From the NCBI GenBank assembly GCA_900755895.1, contig CAAEIG010000081.1:186001-250000 (forward strand): a stretch of 64,000 nt of DNA, in the 5' to 3' direction. A program made the translations under genes and the position numbers. Positions 15,299-23,501 of the stretch are shown piece by piece (position 1 is the first letter of the stretch; the number at the start of each line of letters is the position of its first letter). A model generated the notes under the pieces. It did not search any database and was not told the DNA's origin. It saw only the letters and a program-made list of their open reading frames with translations. The DNA comes from Clostridia bacterium (lineage in GTDB: Bacteria; Bacillota; Clostridia; Oscillospirales; Acutalibacteraceae).

Positions 15299-15892
15299 TC
15301 AGCCGTACTCTTGCAAGATTTCTTCTGCTACGGCGCGACGGGTTTTGCGCTCCTCCATGGAGATGCGCTCAATATATTTGTGAGCCTGTTCTTCGTTGAG
15401 GTGCAGATACTCCACCAGCAGACACTTTGCCCGGGACACCACCCGGAGTTCCTCCAGCTTTGAGCGGAGTTTTGCGTTTTCTGCTTGATACCGCTGGAGC
15501 TTGGCGCGGCTGGCCCATAGCAGTCCCATGGCCTGGGACAGTGTCCCCCGGGAAAATGGCCGTCCCAGGGTGAGCACTCCGTCGGGGGAAACTCGTTCGT
15601 TGACCTCTTCCCACAGTTCGCTTTTTACCACAAGTAGCACTCCACAGTCGTCTTCAGCGGCATCCATGGCCAGCTGGTGCCCGAATTCATCGGACAGGGG
15701 AGCATTGATGACCATGAGGTCCCACCCCCCTGAGAGCAGAAGCCGTCGGGCTTCACCGCCGTTAGAAGCAGTGCCCAGCTCCCGGAATCCCTCTTCCTGG
15801 AGGAGACGGGTCCATTGAATGCGGCTTTTTTCTCCCGAGGCAACCAGCAGCACACGACGTCCAGCGCCCTCTTCAGCGCCCGGCGTACGCAC
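15299..15892 (-). CDS. ANTAR-domain response regulator (RNA-binding antiterminator)
   Basis: A 197-residue protein with an N-terminal receiver-like domain, degenerate at the usual phospho-acceptor (WDLMVINAPLSDE; no clear Asp at the acceptor position). A coiled linker (LQRYQAENAKLRSKLEEL) leads to a C-terminal ANTAR domain (SRAKCLLVEYLHLNEEQAHKYIERISMEERKTRRAVAEEIL, broken here only for description). ANTAR proteins bind hexaloop hairpins in nascent RNA and block terminators. A matching hairpin/terminator lies in this operon's leader at 19881-19951. The GTG start overlaps the glutamine synthetase stop by 20 bases, so it is translationally coupled. Confidence 0.9.
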   Translation of the reverse strand: MRTPGAEEGAGRRVLLVASGEKSRIQWTRLLQEEGFRELGTASNGGEARRLLLSGGWDLMVINAPLSDEFGHQLAMDAAEDDCGVLLVVKSELWEEVNERVSPDGVLTLGRPFSRGTLSQAMGLLWASRAKLQRYQAENAKLRSKLEELRVVSRAKCLLVEYLHLNEEQAHKYIERISMEERKTRRAVAEEILQEYG

Positions 15893-17030
15893 GGAGGATC
15901 TCCTGGGGGAGCAGTTCTTTTAGAAAGCTGCTCTCCTTGCAAAGGGCTTTGGCCTCGGACAATGTGGATGCCAAAGGCAGACCCGTTTCCACTTGAGAAA
16001 GCTCCAACCCCCGCTTCACGCCGTCCACCCCGGCACAGATCAACAGGGCAAAGGCCAAGTAGGGGTTGGAAGCCCCATCCGCTGCGGAGAACTCGATGCG
16101 GCCATCGGGTTTGCGGCGCAGCAAGCTGGCACGGCCGGTCTCTGCCCAGCCCACCGAATCCGGTGCACCGAAAGTGCCCAGTCTGTCGTAGGACTCCTCC
16201 CGAGGGTTAAAGAATACCTGCATCTCTCGGGTGTGGGTGAGGATGCCAGCCATGAAGGAATCTGCACAGCTTTCGCCATCCTTGGTGGGACGCATGGCAA
16301 TGCGGAATCCGTTGCCCGCCTCGTCGGGGATGGGCTTTGGTGTGAACGCGGCCCACAGTCCGCTGCGGGATGCCATCATTTTCACCACGGACCGGAAGGT
16401 AATCACGTTGTCGGCGCACTCCAGGGCGGGACCAGGGGCAAAGTCGATGCGATTCTGTCCGGGTCCGCTGATGTGCTGGGAATACTGGGGCTCAATGCCC
16501 ATGGCTTCTAGAGTCAGGCAGATATCCCGGCGAACGTCTTCGCCTCGATCCTCTGGGGCTTCGTCCATGAAGCCAGCGCTGTCAAAGGGAACGTCTGTGG
16601 GAGCGCCTTCCTCGTCGGTGCGGAATAAATAAAAGTCGTTTTCTGCTCCGAAGTTTACCCGGATCCCTGCATCTTTGGCTCGGGTTACGGCATCCCGCAG
16701 AATTTTTCGGCTGTCCTGGGCAAATTCCTGACCCTCTTGGTCCTTGATACGGCAGTAAAATCTGGCCACCCGGCCGTGGGAAGGACGCCAGGGGAGCAGG
16801 GAGATAGTGTCGGTGTCCGGGAAGAGGAACAGCTCGCTGTCTCCGGGCTTGTAAAATCCCTCAATGCGCGAGGCGTCCACGGCAATGCCCTGGGCAAAGG
16901 CTCGGGGCAGTACGCTGGGCAGCACGGAGATGATTTTCTGCTTGCCGAATACGTCGCAAAATGCGAATTTGATAAATTTAACGTCGTTATCTGCGATGAA
17001 CTCTTGAATATCCGCTTCTGAATAGCGCAT
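15873..17030 (-). CDS. glutamine synthetase-like protein, divergent active site
   Basis: A 385-residue GS-fold protein, shorter than the usual 440 or more. The beta-grasp start (DVKFIKFAFCDVFGK), metal-site segment (GAENDFYLF), GPGQNRIDF and SNPYLAFA segments align with GlnA. Key residues differ. GPEPEF is GAENDF, so the second acidic ligand is Asp. The HxHQS segment after the Gly loop reads GNGFRIAMRP, with no His. The Arg after RIE is replaced (RIEFSAAD). Catalysis of ordinary glutamine synthesis is therefore doubtful. It may be a regulatory or altered-substrate homologue working with the adjacent GOGAT-type proteins. Confidence 0.85.
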   Translation of the reverse strand: MRYSEADIQEFIADNDVKFIKFAFCDVFGKQKIISVLPSVLPRAFAQGIAVDASRIEGFYKPGDSELFLFPDTDTISLLPWRPSHGRVARFYCRIKDQEGQEFAQDSRKILRDAVTRAKDAGIRVNFGAENDFYLFRTDEEGAPTDVPFDSAGFMDEAPEDRGEDVRRDICLTLEAMGIEPQYSQHISGPGQNRIDFAPGPALECADNVITFRSVVKMMASRSGLWAAFTPKPIPDEAGNGFRIAMRPTKDGESCADSFMAGILTHTREMQVFFNPREESYDRLGTFGAPDSVGWAETGRASLLRRKPDGRIEFSAADGASNPYLAFALLICAGVDGVKRGLELSQVETGLPLASTLSEAKALCKESSFLKELLPQEILRAYAGR

Positions 17031-17104
17031 GATATTGCCGCCTTTCCTGAGTGTTTCTTAAAAAGTATACACCATTTTTCGGGTGGGGGAAAGGGCGAAG
17101 CTGC

Positions 17105-18610
17105 TCACTCGCCAGCGTGCTTGATGCCCAGAATCCGCAGTTCCGTCTCCGTCAGTCCGATACCCCGAAGCATCAGACGATTGCCCCGCAGGGCCTCAAT
17201 GGAGTTGATTCCCATGCCGCCCATCATCTCTTTGATCTCGTGGGTCCAGGCGTTGACCAGATTGATCAGATGCTCTGTGCCAATGTTGGGGTTGAGGCGC
17301 TTGGCCAGATCGGGACGCTGAGTGGCAATGCCCCAGTTGCACTTGCCACTGTGACAGCTGCGGCACAGATGACAGCCCAAAGCCAGCAAAGCGGCTGTTC
17401 CAATGTATACTGCGTCTGCACCCAGCATGATGGCTTTCAAGGCATCTGCGCTGGAGCGGATGGAACCGCCCACCACCAAGGACACGTTCTCGCGGATCCC
17501 CTCGTCTCGGAGACGCTGATCCACTGTGGCCAGGGCCAGTTCGATGGGAATGCCCACGTTGTCCCGGATCCGGGTGGGTGCCGCTCCGGTGCCGCCCCGG
17601 TAGCCGTCAATGGCGATGATGTCCGCACCGCTTCTGGCAATACCCGAGGCAATTGCCGCCACATTGTGCACTGCGGCGATCTTTACAATGACGGGCTTCT
17701 CGTAGTGAGTGGTCTCCTTCAAGGACTGCACCAGCTGGCGTAGATCCTCAATGGAATAGATGTCGTGATGGGGAGCAGGGGAGATGGCATCGGTGCCCTG
17801 GGGGATCATGCGGGTGCGGGAGACATCTCCCACGATTTTGGCCCCGGGGAGATGACCGCCGATGCCGGGTTTTGCGCCCTGGCCCATCTTGATCTCAATG
17901 GCAGCTCCGGCGCTGAGGTACTCCTTATGTACGCCAAACCGGCCGGAAGCCACCTGGACGATGGTGTTGGGGCCATATTTGTACAGATCTTGATGGAGAC
18001 CGCCTTCACCGGTGTTGTAATAGATTCCCAGCTCCTTGGAAGCTCGGGCCAGGCTCTCGTGAGCGTTGTAGCTGATGGAGCCGTAGCTCATGGCGGAGAA
18101 CATGATGGGAGTGGAGAGCTCCAGCTGAGGGGGCAGATCGGGAATGATATGCCCATCGCCGTCCCGCTGAAGATGAGTGGGCTTCTTGCCCAGAAATGTC
18201 TTGGTCTCCATGGGCTCCCGCAAGGGGTCGATGGAGGGGTTGGTCACCTGGGAGGCATTGATGAGCATTTTGTCCCAATAGACAGGATACTGCTTGGGGT
18301 TGCCCATGGAGGACAGCAGCACGCCGCCACTCTGAGCCTGGAGGTAGACCTCTTTGATGGTCTGACCGGACCAGTTGTTGTTCTCTTTAAAGGTGTGATC
18401 GGTTTTGACGATCTTCAGCGCCCGAGTGGGGCAGAGGGTGACGCACCGATGGCAGTTGACGCACTTGCTCTCGTCTGCCATCATCTTTTTGAGGTCCGGG
18501 TCATAGCGGTGGACTTCGTTGGCACATTGACGCTCGCACACACGACATGCAATGCAGCGGTCGATGTTTCGGACCACTTCATAATCGGGATATATCATAT
18601 TCAAGGACAT
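17105..18610 (-). CDS. glutamate synthase-related protein (ferredoxin plus FMN-binding synthase domain)
   Basis: A 501-residue protein. Residues 15-70 hold two 4Fe-4S motifs (CIACRVCERQC and CVNCHRCVTLCP). The rest is the FMN/TIM-barrel synthase domain of GOGAT, with MSYGSISYNAHESLARA, GEGG, KIGQGAKPG-like KMGQGAKPGIGGHLPG, and the Cys cluster near CHLCRSCHSGKCNWGIATQ for an Fe-S centre. It should reduce 2-oxoglutarate plus glutamine-derived ammonia to glutamate, probably with ferredoxin. The glutaminase domain is encoded separately upstream; the GXGXG domain is not seen in the window. Confidence 0.92.
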   Translation of the reverse strand: MSLNMIYPDYEVVRNIDRCIACRVCERQCANEVHRYDPDLKKMMADESKCVNCHRCVTLCPTRALKIVKTDHTFKENNNWSGQTIKEVYLQAQSGGVLLSSMGNPKQYPVYWDKMLINASQVTNPSIDPLREPMETKTFLGKKPTHLQRDGDGHIIPDLPPQLELSTPIMFSAMSYGSISYNAHESLARASKELGIYYNTGEGGLHQDLYKYGPNTIVQVASGRFGVHKEYLSAGAAIEIKMGQGAKPGIGGHLPGAKIVGDVSRTRMIPQGTDAISPAPHHDIYSIEDLRQLVQSLKETTHYEKPVIVKIAAVHNVAAIASGIARSGADIIAIDGYRGGTGAAPTRIRDNVGIPIELALATVDQRLRDEGIRENVSLVVGGSIRSSADALKAIMLGADAVYIGTAALLALGCHLCRSCHSGKCNWGIATQRPDLAKRLNPNIGTEHLINLVNAWTHEIKEMMGGMGINSIEALRGNRLMLRGIGLTETELRILGIKHAGE

Positions 18611-18665
18611 AGAAGTACCTTCCTTCTCTGTTTCTGGAACGTGGGGCGCCGGGAACAGCGGCCCT

Positions 18666-19760
18666 TTATTGGTTCAGGCGGAACACCACGGGTTCGCCGC
18701 CCTTGGGAGCAAAGAGGGAATCCAATTCCGGTTCAATGATGCGGATGGCGGATTCCTCGCTGGCGATGTAGACATTATCGCCCCGTTCTCCCACTACCAT
18801 GCTGCGCAGTTTCAGACGGTCGTTTAAGGCCATGATGCCACCTGTGAAGCCCACTAAAATGGAAAAGGGCCCGGTGATCAGCATTCCAGCAAAGGCGCTG
18901 CGCAGATAGGTCATACGTGCCCGCTCTTTCTCGTCCATCCGATCGATGGTGCTCCAGAAAGGTGCTGCCATAACGCTGGCTGCCTCTTCATAAGACATCC
19001 CCCGCCGGCGCACCAGGAAGTCTATGATATAGGTGATAACCTCTGTATCAGTGAGCAGGTCGCACTCATAGCCGTACATCTCAATGGCACGGCGGTTGGC
19101 ATCATAGGAAGAAATCTCCCCGTTGTGAACCACTGAACGGTCCAGCAGTGCAAAGGGATGGGCGCCGCCCCACCAACCGGGGGTGTTGGTGGGATACCTT
19201 CCGTGAGCCGTCCAACAGTAGCCCTTGTACTCTTCCAGGCGGTAAAAATCGCCTACGTCCTCGGGGTAGCCCACGGCCTTGAAGACACCCATGTCTTTTC
19301 CGCTGGAAAAGATGTACGCACCGTCAATCTGAGAGTTGACCCGAATGACGCACCGGGAGACAAACGTGTCAGGGTCCATCTGGCTTTCTGCCAGCTTGGT
19401 GTGCAGGGGCTCCACAAAATAACGCCAGATCAGCGGTTCATCCTTGATCTTAGGTGTTTTGCGGGTGGGAATCTTGGAGAGGTTCACCACATCGAAATGC
19501 TCGTTGATAAACTCCTCACACACCTCTTTGGGGCGCTTGCCATCGTAGAATACGTGGAGAGCGTAGAGCTCCTTGTATTCGGGGTAGATGCCATAGGCAG
19601 CAAAACCGCCGCCCAGGCCGTTGGAGCGCTCGTGCATCAGAGCGATGGATTTGATGATATCCTCTCCGCTGCGGCGCTGCCCGCTTTTTGAGAAAATCGC
19701 CGACACCGCGCATCCAGAGGGAACCCGCACACCGTCCAATCCTTCACGCAACATCTTCAT
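18666..19760 (-). CDS. class II glutamine amidotransferase (GOGAT glutaminase domain)
   Basis: A 364-residue protein matching the N-terminal glutaminase domain of glutamate synthase as a separate polypeptide. The nucleophile is the Cys of PSGCAVSAIFSKSG (about residue 17), so a short propeptide would be removed. GRYPTNTPGWWGGAHPF and VVHNGEISSYDANRRAIE are the class II glutamine-binding motifs. It releases ammonia from glutamine for the next gene product. Start at 19760 (ATG after AAAGGCAGG). First gene of the nitrogen operon and preceded by a terminator-containing leader. Confidence 0.9.
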   Translation of the reverse strand: MKMLREGLDGVRVPSGCAVSAIFSKSGQRRSGEDIIKSIALMHERSNGLGGGFAAYGIYPEYKELYALHVFYDGKRPKEVCEEFINEHFDVVNLSKIPTRKTPKIKDEPLIWRYFVEPLHTKLAESQMDPDTFVSRCVIRVNSQIDGAYIFSSGKDMGVFKAVGYPEDVGDFYRLEEYKGYCWTAHGRYPTNTPGWWGGAHPFALLDRSVVHNGEISSYDANRRAIEMYGYECDLLTDTEVITYIIDFLVRRRGMSYEEAASVMAAPFWSTIDRMDEKERARMTYLRSAFAGMLITGPFSILVGFTGGIMALNDRLKLRSMVVGERGDNVYIASEESAIRIIEPELDSLFAPKGGEPVVFRLNQ

Positions 19761-19880
19761 GACCTGCCTTTCTTTGCCCGCTGTCCGCTTCCAAATGGAG
19801 CGGGCAGGACATTTTCCCATATTCCGGACTGTTTCCTCGAAATGCATTTCCGATTGAAGCGTCATGCATTTTTGACTCTG

Positions 19881-19946
19881 AAAAAACAGCAAAAAGGCGC
19901 CCGGCTCCAGAAGGTGAAACTCCCTCTAGGAAAGCCGGACGCCTTT
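19881..19946 (-). terminator. leader terminator of the nitrogen operon
   Basis: On the minus strand AAAGGCGTCCGGCT (19946-19933) pairs with AGCCGGGCGCCTTT (19906-19893) and is followed by two T runs (to 19881). Its 5' arm overlaps the hexaloop hairpin at 19936-19951, so the two structures are mutually exclusive. Confidence 0.75.
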
Positions 19947-19951
19947 GTCCG
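19936..19951 (-). promoter_or_regulatory. candidate ANTAR-binding hexaloop hairpin
   Basis: CGGAC-AAAGGC-GTCCG: a 5-bp stem with a six-base loop having A at position 1 and G at position 4, the feature known for ANTAR target RNAs. It lies at the start of the leader. Its formation would prevent the overlapping terminator. A clear second hexaloop, usual in tandem ANTAR sites, is not evident. Confidence 0.55.
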
Positions 19952-19959
19952 CTTTCTGG

Positions 19960-19989
19960 ATTATAATACGGAGTGGCAGGGTTTGTCAA
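19960..19989 (-). promoter_or_regulatory. promoter of the nitrogen operon
   Basis: Minus strand TTGACA (19989-19984), 18-base spacer, TATAAT (19965-19960). Both boxes match consensus perfectly. The start near 19953 places the hexaloop hairpin at the very 5' end of the RNA. Confidence 0.85.
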
Positions 19990-20136
19990 TGTGTTTTTTG
20001 CAATTCTTTATACTGGATCTTTCATATCTGGGGGCAGCGAGAGGTTTTGTTCACATAGCCGGACAGGGTGGCTTTTTTTCAAAGGGGGATTGTGGTATAC
20101 TGTGATCAAAACAAGGGCAGTGTGGGAGGGAGCCGC

Positions 20137-20847
20137 TTGAAGGAACTTGTCATCTGGGATTGGAACGGAACTTTGCTCAATGATGTGGATGTAGCTTTCC
20201 AAGCGATGAACACCATGCTGGCCAAAAGGCAGCTGCCTCTTTTGAGTGGGCTGGACCGCTATCGGGAAATCTTCACATTTCCAGTGCGGGAGTATTATCT
20301 AAGCGCTGGTCTGAATCTTGAGCAAGAGACCTTTGAGGATTTGGCAGTGGAATGGACCCGGCTGTATCATCAATTCTACCCCAGCTGCGGACTGTATCCC
20401 GATGCCTTAGAAACGGTGCAAGCTTTGGAAAAGATGGGGGCCCGTCAGGTGATTGTGTCTGCATCGCAGCAGCAGGCCCTGGATGCCCAGGTGGAGGAAC
20501 AAGGCCTGAGCCAATATTTTCAGGCGCGTTTGGGCATCTCCGATATTTATGCTGGGGGAAAAGCTGGTCTTGCCGGGGAGTACTTGCAGCGGCAGGGGAT
20601 TGCTCCAAGCCGGGCGCTGTTTGTGGGGGATACCCTTCACGATTGGGAGGTAGCCCGGGAGGCGGGATGCTCCTGCGTCTTGGTGGCTCAGGGGCATCAG
20701 AGCAAATGGCTTTTAGAAACCGCAGGAGTTCCAGTGCTGGATGGGATTTGTCAAGTGCCGGACTGGATTGTCAAGGAGGCAGCTGAAAACGGAAAAAACA
20801 ACGACTGGGAGACAGGTCTTCAGAAAAATGACAGAAACGGGGCTTGA
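20137..20847 (+). CDS. HAD-family hydrolase (phosphatase-like)
   Basis: A 236-residue HAD subfamily I hydrolase. Motif I WDWNGTLLND carries the nucleophile and acid/base Asp. Motif II is VIVSASQQ (Ser) and motif IV is LFVGDTLHDWEVAREAG. The cap domain is helical, like phosphoglycolate phosphatases. The substrate is not determined. The start is a TTG preceded by GGGAGGGAG at proper spacing; the frame extends further upstream without a ribosome site. The rpsU promoter overlaps its end. Confidence 0.86.
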   Translation: MKELVIWDWNGTLLNDVDVAFQAMNTMLAKRQLPLLSGLDRYREIFTFPVREYYLSAGLNLEQETFEDLAVEWTRLYHQFYPSCGLYPDALETVQALEKMGARQVIVSASQQQALDAQVEEQGLSQYFQARLGISDIYAGGKAGLAGEYLQRQGIAPSRALFVGDTLHDWEVAREAGCSCVLVAQGHQSKWLLETAGVPVLDGICQVPDWIVKEAAENGKNNDWETGLQKNDRNGA

Positions 20848-20872
20848 CAACCGGGGAAGTGGAAAGTATAAT
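20844..20872 (+). promoter_or_regulatory. rpsU promoter
   Basis: TTGACA (20844-20849), 17-base spacer, TATAAT (20867-20872): a full consensus promoter overlapping the stop of the HAD gene and 68 bases before rpsU. Confidence 0.9.
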
Positions 20873-20940
20873 AATTTGTGTTGTATTGCTGACGCTACGA
20901 CGAAAGAACCCCTGCCTAGTGGCGGATGGGAGGGATATAA

Positions 20941-21117
20941 ATGGCTGAGATCCGGCTGAAGGAAAACGAGTCTCTGGACAGCGCGCTCCGACGCTTTAAG
21001 AAGCAGTGCGCCAGAGCGGGCGTCATCCAGGAAGTCCGTAAGAGAGAGGCTTACGAAAAGCCCTCTGTCAAGCGTAAGAAAAAGTCAGAAGCAGCTCGCA
21101 AGCGCAAGTATAAATAA
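20941..21117 (+). CDS. rpsU: 30S ribosomal protein S21
   Basis: A 58-residue basic protein, MAEIRLKENESLDSALRRFK onward, ending in a Lys/Arg-rich tail (KRKKKSEAARKRKYK). This is the standard length and sequence pattern of bS21, which sits near the mRNA exit of the small subunit and helps initiation. Preceded by GGGAGGG and its own consensus promoter, followed by a strong terminator, so it is a monocistronic unit. Confidence 0.96.
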   Translation: MAEIRLKENESLDSALRRFKKQCARAGVIQEVRKREAYEKPSVKRKKKSEAARKRKYK

Positions 21118-21131
21118 GCTGCTGGTTACAG

Positions 21132-21157
21132 AAAGCGGGCGGTGCGCCCGCTTTTTT
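21132..21157 (+). terminator. rpsU terminator
   Basis: AGCGGGC pairs with GCCCGCT around GGTGC, followed by T6. Confidence 0.92.
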
Positions 21158-21196
21158 GTTGGTCACGGAAAAACTTAAGCGCAAGGAGAAGGTCAG

Positions 21197-21700
21197 ATGG
21201 GCATCTTTCAGCCGACTGCCGTGCGGGAGCGGGTCACGGATATCACCCCGGAGTTTTTAAGAAGCATGGGGGTTAAGGCTCTGCTTCTGGATGTGGACAA
21301 CACCTTGGCAACCTACACCTCTCACAAGCCCTCTCAAGGGTCGCTGGAGTGGGTGCAGACCATGGAGAAGTCCGGTTTTCGGATGATCATCATCTCCAAC
21401 AATTTCAAAAAGCGAGTGGGGTCCTTTGGAAACGTCTTTGGCCTGGACACCCTGAGCTTTGCCATCAAGCCACTGCCTGTGGGCTATCTGCGGGCAGCGG
21501 CACGCTTGGGCGTCAAGCGCAGGGAGTGCGTGATCATTGGGGACCAGATCTTCACCGACATTTTAGGGGCCAATCTGTGCGGGATGAAGTCCATCCTGCT
21601 GACGCCCATAGAGCCGGAGGAGGGCTTCACCTTTCGCGTGCGCAGGTCCTTTGAGCGGGGCTTGCGGGAAAAATTTCAGAGCAGAAAGGATGTTTTGTGA
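21197..21700 (+). CDS. YqeG family HAD IIIA-type phosphatase
   Basis: A 167-residue HAD phosphatase of the YqeG family. Motif I is LLLDVDNTLATY, motif II IIISNN, motif III around FAIKPLP and motif IV VIIGDQIFTDILGAN. In Bacillus yqeG starts a conserved cluster with ribosome-assembly GTPase yqeH and aroE. Here it instead precedes an M24 peptidase and efp. The stop overlaps the next start (TGATG), so the two are coupled. Confidence 0.93.
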   Translation: MGIFQPTAVRERVTDITPEFLRSMGVKALLLDVDNTLATYTSHKPSQGSLEWVQTMEKSGFRMIIISNNFKKRVGSFGNVFGLDTLSFAIKPLPVGYLRAAARLGVKRRECVIIGDQIFTDILGANLCGMKSILLTPIEPEEGFTFRVRRSFERGLREKFQSRKDVL

Positions 21701-22779
21701 TGAAAAATCCTGTGGAACGCCTGACAGATCGTCTCATCGCAGGCGACAGCCAAAAGGCAGTGTTGGTGTTTTCTGAGAAAAATCGCCGGTACTTCACCCA
21801 GTTCCCTGCCACGGACGGCGTGTTGCTGATCACCGCAGAGGAGGCCTATCTGCTGATGGACTTCCGCTATGAGGAAGCCGCTCACTACCAGGCTAAGAAT
21901 TGCACCGTGGTGGGTTTCACCTCCTTGATGGCCAAGGTGGAGGAGCTGCTGAAAAAGCATGGTGTTAAGCAGGTCTATATGGAGACAGAGATGCTCTCTG
22001 TGGCTCAGGCCCGCCGCTTTGAAAAGTGCTTTGAAGGTGCCGGGGCTCAGGCAGTCCTGGACGAAACCTTGGACAATGCCATCCGGGATCTGCGCATGAT
22101 TAAGTCCCCGGAAGAGGTCAAGAAGATCGAGGCTTCTCAGGAGATCACCGATGCAGCGTTCCAGCACATCCTGCCCTATATCAAAGAGGGTGTCACCGAG
22201 CGGGAGCTGGCTCTGGAGATTGAGTTCTTCATGCGCCATCAGGGTGCGGAGGCAGTGGCCTTTGACCTGATTGTTGCGGCGGGTAAGAATGGCTCTCAGT
22301 GCCATGCGGTGCCCACCGGCTACCAGATTCAGAAAGGCGATTTCATCACCATGGATACCGGCGCACTGCTGGACGGCTATCATTCTGATATGACCCGTAC
22401 GGTGGCTTTGGGCCAGGTTTCCCAGGAGCAGAAGGACATCTATGACACGGTGCTCAAGGCTCATCTGGCTGTAATTGATCAGGTCAAGCCCGGTATGCTC
22501 TGCTGTGATGTGGACACCATCGCCCGGGAGATCATTGAGAAGGATTACCCCGGTACCTTTGGCCATAGCTTGGGACATGGAGTGGGCTTTGAGATCCACG
22601 AGTGGCCCGGATTCTCCCAGAGGGACAAGACTCCCTGCGCGGAGGGGATGGTTATCACCGACGAGCCCGGCATCTACATTCCTGCCAAGTGCGGCGTCCG
22701 TATTGAGGACATGCTGCTGATCACGGCGGATGGCTGCCGCAGCTTGACCAAGTCTCCCAAGGAGCTGATCTGCCTGTAA
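21700..22779 (+). CDS. M24-family Xaa-Pro peptidase (aminopeptidase P type)
   Basis: A 359-residue cytoplasmic metallopeptidase that removes residues N-terminal to proline. A creatinase-type N-terminal domain (about 1-130) is followed by the pita-bread fold. The two-metal ligands are visible: Asp in MDTGALLDGYHSDMTRT (two Asp), His in GHSLGHGVGFEIHEWP, Glu in DEPGIYI and Glu in VRIEDMLLI. The ATG at 21700 overlaps the upstream TGA; a GTG one codon earlier is less likely. It lies directly before efp, a common arrangement in Firmicutes. Confidence 0.95.
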   Translation: MKNPVERLTDRLIAGDSQKAVLVFSEKNRRYFTQFPATDGVLLITAEEAYLLMDFRYEEAAHYQAKNCTVVGFTSLMAKVEELLKKHGVKQVYMETEMLSVAQARRFEKCFEGAGAQAVLDETLDNAIRDLRMIKSPEEVKKIEASQEITDAAFQHILPYIKEGVTERELALEIEFFMRHQGAEAVAFDLIVAAGKNGSQCHAVPTGYQIQKGDFITMDTGALLDGYHSDMTRTVALGQVSQEQKDIYDTVLKAHLAVIDQVKPGMLCCDVDTIAREIIEKDYPGTFGHSLGHGVGFEIHEWPGFSQRDKTPCAEGMVITDEPGIYIPAKCGVRIEDMLLITADGCRSLTKSPKELICL

Positions 22780-22878
22780 AAAAGGTGTGTTAAGCGGTCA
22801 ATCTCCTGGGAAAAGCTTGCAATCCCGGGGAGAATCCTGTAAAATAAAGATACGAGAAGATTTTTGGAGGTTGTTTAT

Positions 22879-23436
22879 ATGGTAACAGCAGGCGATTTCA
22901 GAAACGGCGTTACGTTCGAGATGGACGGCGGCGTCTATTCCATCATCGAGTTCCAGCACGTGAAGCCTGGCAAGGGCGCAGCTTTCGTCCGCACCAAGAT
23001 TCGCAATGTGATCACCGGGGCTGTGACGGAAAAGACTTTTAACCCCAACGACAAGTACCCCACCGCTTACATTGAGCGCAAGGACATGCAGTACCTGTAC
23101 AGCGATGGCGATCTGTACTACTTCATGGACAACGAGTCCTATGAGCAGATCCCGATCAATGCCAGCGTGCTCAGCGACAACTTCAAGTTTGTCAAGGAGA
23201 ACATGGACTGCAAGGTGCTGTCCTACAAGGGCAACGTGTTCGGTGTGGAGCCCCCCAACTTTGTGGAGCTGGAGGTCACCAAGACCGAGCCCGGCGTCAA
23301 GGGCGACACTGCCACCAACACCTTGAAGCCTGCCACTCTGGAGACCGGTGCTGAGATCCGCGTGCCCCTGTTCATCAACGAGGGCGAAATGATCCGCATC
23401 GACACCCGTACCGGGGAGTACATGGAGCGCGCCTAA
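22879..23436 (+). CDS. efp: elongation factor P
   Basis: A 185-residue EF-P, standard length, three beta-barrel domains. It relieves ribosome stalling at polyproline stretches. The tip loop of domain I reads HVKPGKGAAFVRTK, with the modifiable Lys. The start at 22879 follows TTGGAGG; the frame extends 5 codons further without support. It is located after the Xaa-Pro peptidase, and both concern proline. Confidence 0.97.
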   Translation: MVTAGDFRNGVTFEMDGGVYSIIEFQHVKPGKGAAFVRTKIRNVITGAVTEKTFNPNDKYPTAYIERKDMQYLYSDGDLYYFMDNESYEQIPINASVLSDNFKFVKENMDCKVLSYKGNVFGVEPPNFVELEVTKTEPGVKGDTATNTLKPATLETGAEIRVPLFINEGEMIRIDTRTGEYMERA

Positions 23437-23501
23437 GCGTCCCATTGACAAAATAACACTGCGGGGCGTTGTTGCCCGGCTGGAAAAGGGAGGAATTGAC
23501 C

